Shown here: one piece after another, positions 59,164-64,000 of the stretch | How positions within the stretch are numbered: the first letter of the stretch is position 1 | Layout: every line of letters begins with the position of its first letter | The notes under the pieces: model-generated | Seen by the model: the letters and a program-made list of their open reading frames with translations, nothing else | Databases searched by the model: none | What the model was told of the DNA's origin: nothing | Source: Pseudevernia furfuracea | Lineage: Eukaryota; Ascomycota; Lecanoromycetes; Lecanorales; Parmeliaceae | Assembly: GCA_022315425.1 (NCBI GenBank) | Contig: JAIUPT010000031.1 | Coordinates: forward strand, 620,001-684,000 | Direction of reading: 5' to 3' | Length of the DNA: 64,000 bases | Position numbers and translations under genes: made by a program

Positions 59164-61599
59164 TGATCTTCTTTCTTTAAGAATTCGTTCTCGAATTCAT
59201 TGCTCTGGACAGGCTTATTAAAATTCTTCAAACCTCAGAGGGGATATAAGGAAAAGAGTTCTTTCAGATTAGCTTCGCGCTGACATTGCAAATCTCAATT
59301 TGAAATGCGTAGATTGTGATATCTCTGCGCTTTGCGTATGGGAATAAAAATGTTCGTATAATCGTAGACGACGTGAAGTTTGTCGACGTTGATGTCTCTT
59401 ATTGTTTGAGTCGTGAATCGCGTGATCGCGTCGTCGTCGTTATAAGTGCGCGACGTGAATAATTGTTATGCGCTAGCCGTGAGTTGTATATAAGTTTATT
59501 TTTTTAAACTTTTTGTTTTCTATAAAACACACTTCTCTCTATTCTAATTCACAGTTATCAAACGTAGACATTACACTTCTTATATATATATTGAACATTA
59601 TCGTATTATCTGTTTAATTATAATAGCTTAGATCTTTTTGACGATTAACTTCTCGATCTACGTTCTCTTTCGTTCTGCGATAAGTTGAATTAATCGTGAT
59701 TTCGCGTGCGTTTCTAACACGTTTGCAGTTTTATTCTTATAATATTATTAATCGATTCTTCGTGCGAATAAAGACGTTAATTAAGAACTTCTATTATCGT
59801 TATCTTCGAATAGCGAATTAATATATCTCGAATAGTTATAATGTTATCTTCGCGAAGATAGAAGAGATGCTACGAAAGTACGCTTATTGCGTCGATCTGC
59901 GAGTCGATTGTGAGTTCGTACGTAAACATATACAGTTCATAATTTAAACATAGCTGAAGCGTCTATTAATCTCAATTTAAGATTCTCTCTGCGTGAAAGA
60001 TTAGATATCTAACGAATAATCTATTACGGCGTCGCGTTTATCGCGAGCGCATTATTCGTCGCGAGTGAGTGTATAAACATTTATAATATGTCAGCAGATC
60101 GTTTTTGACTGTCTACGTGAAATTCTTTGATGTTAAGTTATCTCGTTACGAGCGAGTTTAGAATCGTCTCGAGAGAAAGAAAAAGTCGAACGCATTAACG
60201 ATTCAGCTAAATCAAGTCAAGTCGCTTCGACGAATTAATACGACTCTAAAGAGCATCTACGATGTTCTTCGATTGAGAATATATTTTTCTCACGTTCAAT
60301 AGACGTTTCGAGCACGTGATAGCTGCGTTAACGATTCGCTAGATAGATCTACTTCTCATGAACTCAAAGACGTCTTCGAAGTCTAACGATTCTCCTTCGT
60401 CGAAGAACGACGTTAACGACGATCTCGATAACAGCAGCAGCAGTAACAGTAATCGCAGTAATCGTAATTACGAAGTTAATAATAATGATAACGATAAGAA
60501 CGAGGTCTTCGTCGACGAGATTAACGTCTTCGAGTCGTCTTTTCTCGGCGAAGCCTTCGTCTTCTCTACGTCTCTCGTCGTCTCTTTCTTTAGTTTCGTC
60601 GCTGTTAGAGCTAGAAAGTTAAAGAAATTAAATGTGAATATTATTATTTAGAAGATTGATACGAATAAGAAGAAGAAGAAGAACGAGAATAAGAATAATA
60701 ACGAGAGCAATTAAGTGAACGAAGACGAGATAATATAAGAGACGAAGTAACCTGACCTTACGTCGATATCTTTAATACGTCTGATCTTCGAGTCAGATAT
60801 GATAGATATACTCTACGCTGCTTATAAATTGTGTTTTTTCGATTCTCTTTGATCTTTAAATATCTTTTTTTGTTACGATATCTTCGAGCAATTTTAGAAT
60901 CGTTATTCTTCGAGATATTATTTCTTATACATCTATCGTGCTCTTCGTCTTCGCTTCTTTGACTTTTCGAAAGCGTCTTATAACTTTTACGAATATTTTA
61001 TATCTTTCTTTAATACTTACTAATTATACTCATAAGAGTACTCGACTTAACGAATAAGATATTTTATCTCACTCTTGCGCTTTCGTTTATTTAAGATCTT
61101 TTCGATCTTTTATTCTTCTTTATTATCTATTAATTTCGCTGCTGTGTATACTAACATCGTGCTATTATCTTTACGACGATAGAGTTCTAGCAGTGACATA
61201 TAAAAAACGTTATATATGCGATAGATTAACGAAAGCGCTAATCGATAAGCTTACTTGTCTACGACATTTCGAATAATAAATAAGTCAATTATCTTGTCCG
61301 AAAGCTTCTTGTTTGATCGTTTTTGTTTGAGATTCTTGATTAATAACATCATCAAGTCTTCTTTCTAAAAGAATTGTGCTTAATACTTTTTATTATACGT
61401 TTTCGCTTATAATTCGAATACTTTTTGTTAACGTTTCGCAAGCTCTTCTCGTAACGCATGAATTTCTTTTATACGTTCTTTCGCTGCTAATATCTCTTCT
61501 TGAAAAAAATCGTCCTCGATTCTCAATTTAAAGTCGAGATTGTAGTCGTACATTGCATAAAATAAACTACAATTCAACGTCTTATATTGACTTTGTTAA
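59164..61599. other. Mixed AT-rich DNA, possible LTR and low-complexity frame
   Basis: The part near 59,390-59,580 has a TATA-like word in GTTGTATATAAG followed by a pyrimidine tract and could be an LTR promoter. A weak coding-like plus frame continues to 60660 (60358-60651: Ser/Asn/Asp-rich then a hydrophobic stretch). From 60,660 no protein is recognisable. It may contain the 3' end of the Gypsy element on the minus strand. Confidence 0.4.
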
Positions 61600-64000
61600 T
61601 AGATATACTCGACTATAAATAAGAGATTCGCTCAGTCGTTTTGTTGCTCGTTACAAAAAAATCGAAGATAGTGTTTTAAGATTTGATTTTGTCGTTCGAT
61701 TTGGTCATTAATTTAAGAATAAAAGACAGTGCTTAGTTTACGTTTTATCTTCATTTGATAACAGACTTACGATCAAAACGCACTCGTAAACACAGAATCA
61801 CGATCAGTGACTATATCTTCTAATGAGTCAAATCGAAGAAAGATTTCTTTTATGAGCAGCTATTCGAGATCGAAGGCATTGATTTTCTTTGTGATTAATA
61901 GATATCTTATTATTTTGATGTATCTATCGACGATTATAAGAATCACATCGTAAACGCAGCCTCTGCGTCGACTTGAAGAAAGATTTATAATGAAATTCAT
62001 CGTGATTTTCTTTCAAGAACGACTTGATTGAGAAAGCGCACTCAGCTCGTTATATGAACGATATCGCTTCATCTTCACTCTCTGATAGACATCACATATA
62101 TTTACATATGATTTCACGTCTATCTTAATACTATTCTAATAGTATTTTCTAGTTATTAGTTTTAGTGTCTTGTCGATATCGAAATGTCTCGTCAAGAGAT
62201 CATTATGATAATATCTCAATAGCTCTTCGCGGACGAAAGTCTCTTCGAGAACGTATAGCATGTTCTTATATCTTAACAGTTTTTAATTATTTCATATTCA
62301 AGCTTCGACGTCACTCTTTCGCTTGTTCTACGCTTCGTCTTTTCTTCGCTATTGAATATAAGAATCTTTTAGCTAAAGTGCTTTAATAAGCTCGAAGATA
62401 AACTTGTTACTGAGATCGTATATCGTTTCGCTTATTGTCGCAATGTGAGCTACTAAGCGTGAGACGAGCTGTTTGCAATTAATAGTCTTAATAATAGAAT
62501 TAAGCTACGCGATAGCTACGTTGCGTATATTCTAAGTAAACATTTCGCTTAAACTCTCTGCTTTCGCAGTTGAAGATTCTTTAAGTCTCGAAGAATATAT
62601 AACATTAAGATGAGTCTCTTAAATTGTAGCTGTCATCAAATTTGTAAGTGTTGTCTTCTGAGTAGTCACTTTTTCCTTATTATTAGTTACTAGATTATAT
62701 TATGTATTCACGTCTAGGCTATGTATCGCAAAGGGGGGTTCAACGTTTGAGCTGCGCTTCGTATGCTTATAACTCTTATCTTGCTTATACGCTGTTCGAA
62801 TAGCAGCAAATATGAAACTTATTAGATCTTTTATCGTTGTCAATTTCTGTTATAACGTTAATAATAGTCGATTTAACGACTCGTTTTCACTCTTATAATT
62901 AGGTCGCCTTGACGACGTATCGACTGAGTTTGTCTTTTCTGATCTGTGTGTAATGAAAAAATCAAACATTAATAACTTTATTGCTCATCTGACTTGTCGC
63001 TTATTCAAACTCGTTATTCTCATAAAGTACTTTAAATTGTTATAATTCGTAAGTACTTTCACAGAATGAAAACTCTCTTTTAAATAATAACGTCACTATT
63101 TGAAGATCGTTACGATAACGAGTAACTCTTGATTATGAGTCTTATAATTTCGCTCTGCAGAAATCATTTTTCGAGAATAAAATGTAACTGAATATTATTG
63201 CTTATTATCATTTTGTAACTGAGTCAAAATGTCTGTTAAGTCGAAATCTAAAGTATTCGTTTTCACTCTGATGAGAAGTTCTGAATCAAAGTGATATAGA
63301 AGAGACGCTTTTATAAAGGCTTCGCGAAGTCGTCGAAATATCTTCTTCGTCTCAACAGGTCAATCAAAAGATCTTGTCTTGATTCTCTTGATACTTCTCT
63401 TGAGCAAGTTTGTAAGTGATTCGACAATTTGAAAATAGTGATGAATGAATCTTCGATAGAAATTCACAAAGTTCAAAAAGATCTATATCTCATAAAAGGA
63501 CTTAGATCTCGATTACTTCTAAATTGCTTTCACTCTGCGTTTATTCATTACGACGTCATCGATGAACATTATAAAGTCTAGAAATTCGACTTCTGTGATG
63601 AAGAATTCACATTTCTTCAAACTTGTATATAGACTGAAACGTCTTAGTCTCTCAAGCACTTGCTTAACATAATCTAAATGTTCTTCTTGCGAACTCGAAT
63701 AAATCAGAATGTCGTCAAGATAAACAACGCAAAAATTGTTAATTAGGTTCGTTAACGACTTATTAATATAAGTCTGAAAGGTCGTAGGGGCGTTGATTAG
63801 GTCAAATGACATTATCAAGTACTTAAAGTGATTATAACGCGTACGAAACGCAGTCTTTCACTCATCGCCCTTACGAATTCGAATACGATGATACGTATTC
63901 TTGAGATTCAATTTTGTGAATCTCTTGACTTTATTTAGATGATCTAGAGTCTCACTAATCAAAGACAAAGGGTGACGATTTTTTATCGTGACTTTGTTTA
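61600..64000 (-). mobile_element. Ty3/Gypsy pol remnant (RT, RNase H, integrase), leaves right edge
   Basis: Reading the minus strand from the window edge: TKLNLKNTYHRIRIRKGDE, then a stop at an expected Trp, KTAFRTRYNHFKYLIMSFDL, INAPTTFQTYINKSL and the catalytic VVYLDDILIYS of Gypsy reverse transcriptase (63518-64000); then NFYRRFIHHYF and FRRLREAFIKASLLYHFDSE (about 63280-63450) into RNase H with SVTFYSRKMISAERNY (about 63150-63210); and integrase wording TDRDSVFTSAF, KLSTVFYS*INDQIERQNQI (about 61700-61800), where a stop replaces an expected residue of FHPQTDGQTER. Order RT-RNase H-integrase defines Ty3/Gypsy. Multiple stops and frame changes make it inactive. The frame 63519-63818 is its longest open piece (99 codons). 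Confidence 0.9.

Larger units (their letters stand above)
52261..64000. repeat. AT-rich, RIP-like mutated repeat block
   Basis: From about 52.26 kb to the edge, TA, AA and TT dominate while CA is nearly absent (for example no CA in 54361-54420 or 54481-54540); CpG words persist. This is the profile left by repeat-induced point mutation, which turns CpA into TpA on either strand. There is no intact gene; recognisable pieces are all mobile-element remnants with stops. The best intact-looking frame, 60358-60651, is a low-complexity Ser/Asn-rich tract. Confidence 0.9.

Noticed and set aside
60358..60651. 97-codon Ser/Asn-rich frame as a real gene.
   Set aside because: It is low in complexity, lies within the RIP block and has no upstream exon or promoter evidence; probably chance openness in an element remnant.
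1..64000. CRISPR array, operon, phage or bacterial insertion.
   Set aside because: No regular spacer repeats; all genes have fungal introns and family matches, and no bacterial-type gene order is seen.

Overview
The window is nuclear DNA of a filamentous ascomycete (Pezizomycotina). The genes have short GT-AG introns, mostly 41-100 bases, often with CTAAC-like branch sites. The gene set is fungal: a CHS7 chitin synthase chaperone, a Byr4 septation regulator, an Abp2-type ARS-binding protein and a core-conserved sugar transporter. An AT-rich block at the right shows the mark of repeat-induced point mutation (RIP). The class cannot be fixed from sequence alone. Most genes are split, so exon structures were rebuilt by hand from reading frame, splice sites and recalled family sequence; no alignment was run.

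Left part (1-31 kb): the N-terminal end of a prolyl-oligopeptidase-like hydrolase running off the left edge (-), a triose-phosphate-type transporter (+), the 75/78-kDa subunit of complex I (+), Byr4 (-), XRCC4 (+), the HDEL receptor ERD2 (-), an unrecognised 856-residue protein (-), a secreted cysteine-rich protein (-), Rab11/Ypt31 (+), a probable mitochondrial protein of unknown role (-), a decayed N-terminal domain of a STAND/NLR-type gene (+) and a protein O-mannosyltransferase (-).

Middle (31-52 kb): a sugar transporter (-), CHS7 (+), TFIIH subunit SSL1 (+), ARS-binding protein 2 (-), the NatC subunit MAK10 (-), ATP synthase epsilon (-), complex III core protein 2 (-) and RNA polymerase III subunit RPC82 (+). 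These are housekeeping genes. Several serve secretion and the cell wall (ERD2, Rab11, PMT, CHS7) and three serve oxidative phosphorylation, but nothing shows that they form a cluster or operon.

Right part (about 52.26-64 kb): composition changes abruptly to very AT-rich DNA with almost no CpA and no intact genes. It is a graveyard of mobile elements: a Mutator-like (MULE) transposase remnant (+), a 268-bp solo LTR with a perfect CGATT target duplication, a gag-like remnant, an inverted LTR copy with a truncated copy beside it, and a Ty3/Gypsy pol remnant (-) leaving the right edge. Stops in these remnants often fall where a tryptophan or glutamine is expected, as RIP predicts. No convincing new biological system was found. 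The best leads are the unrecognised conserved genes, the dead STAND gene and the sharp compartment boundary.
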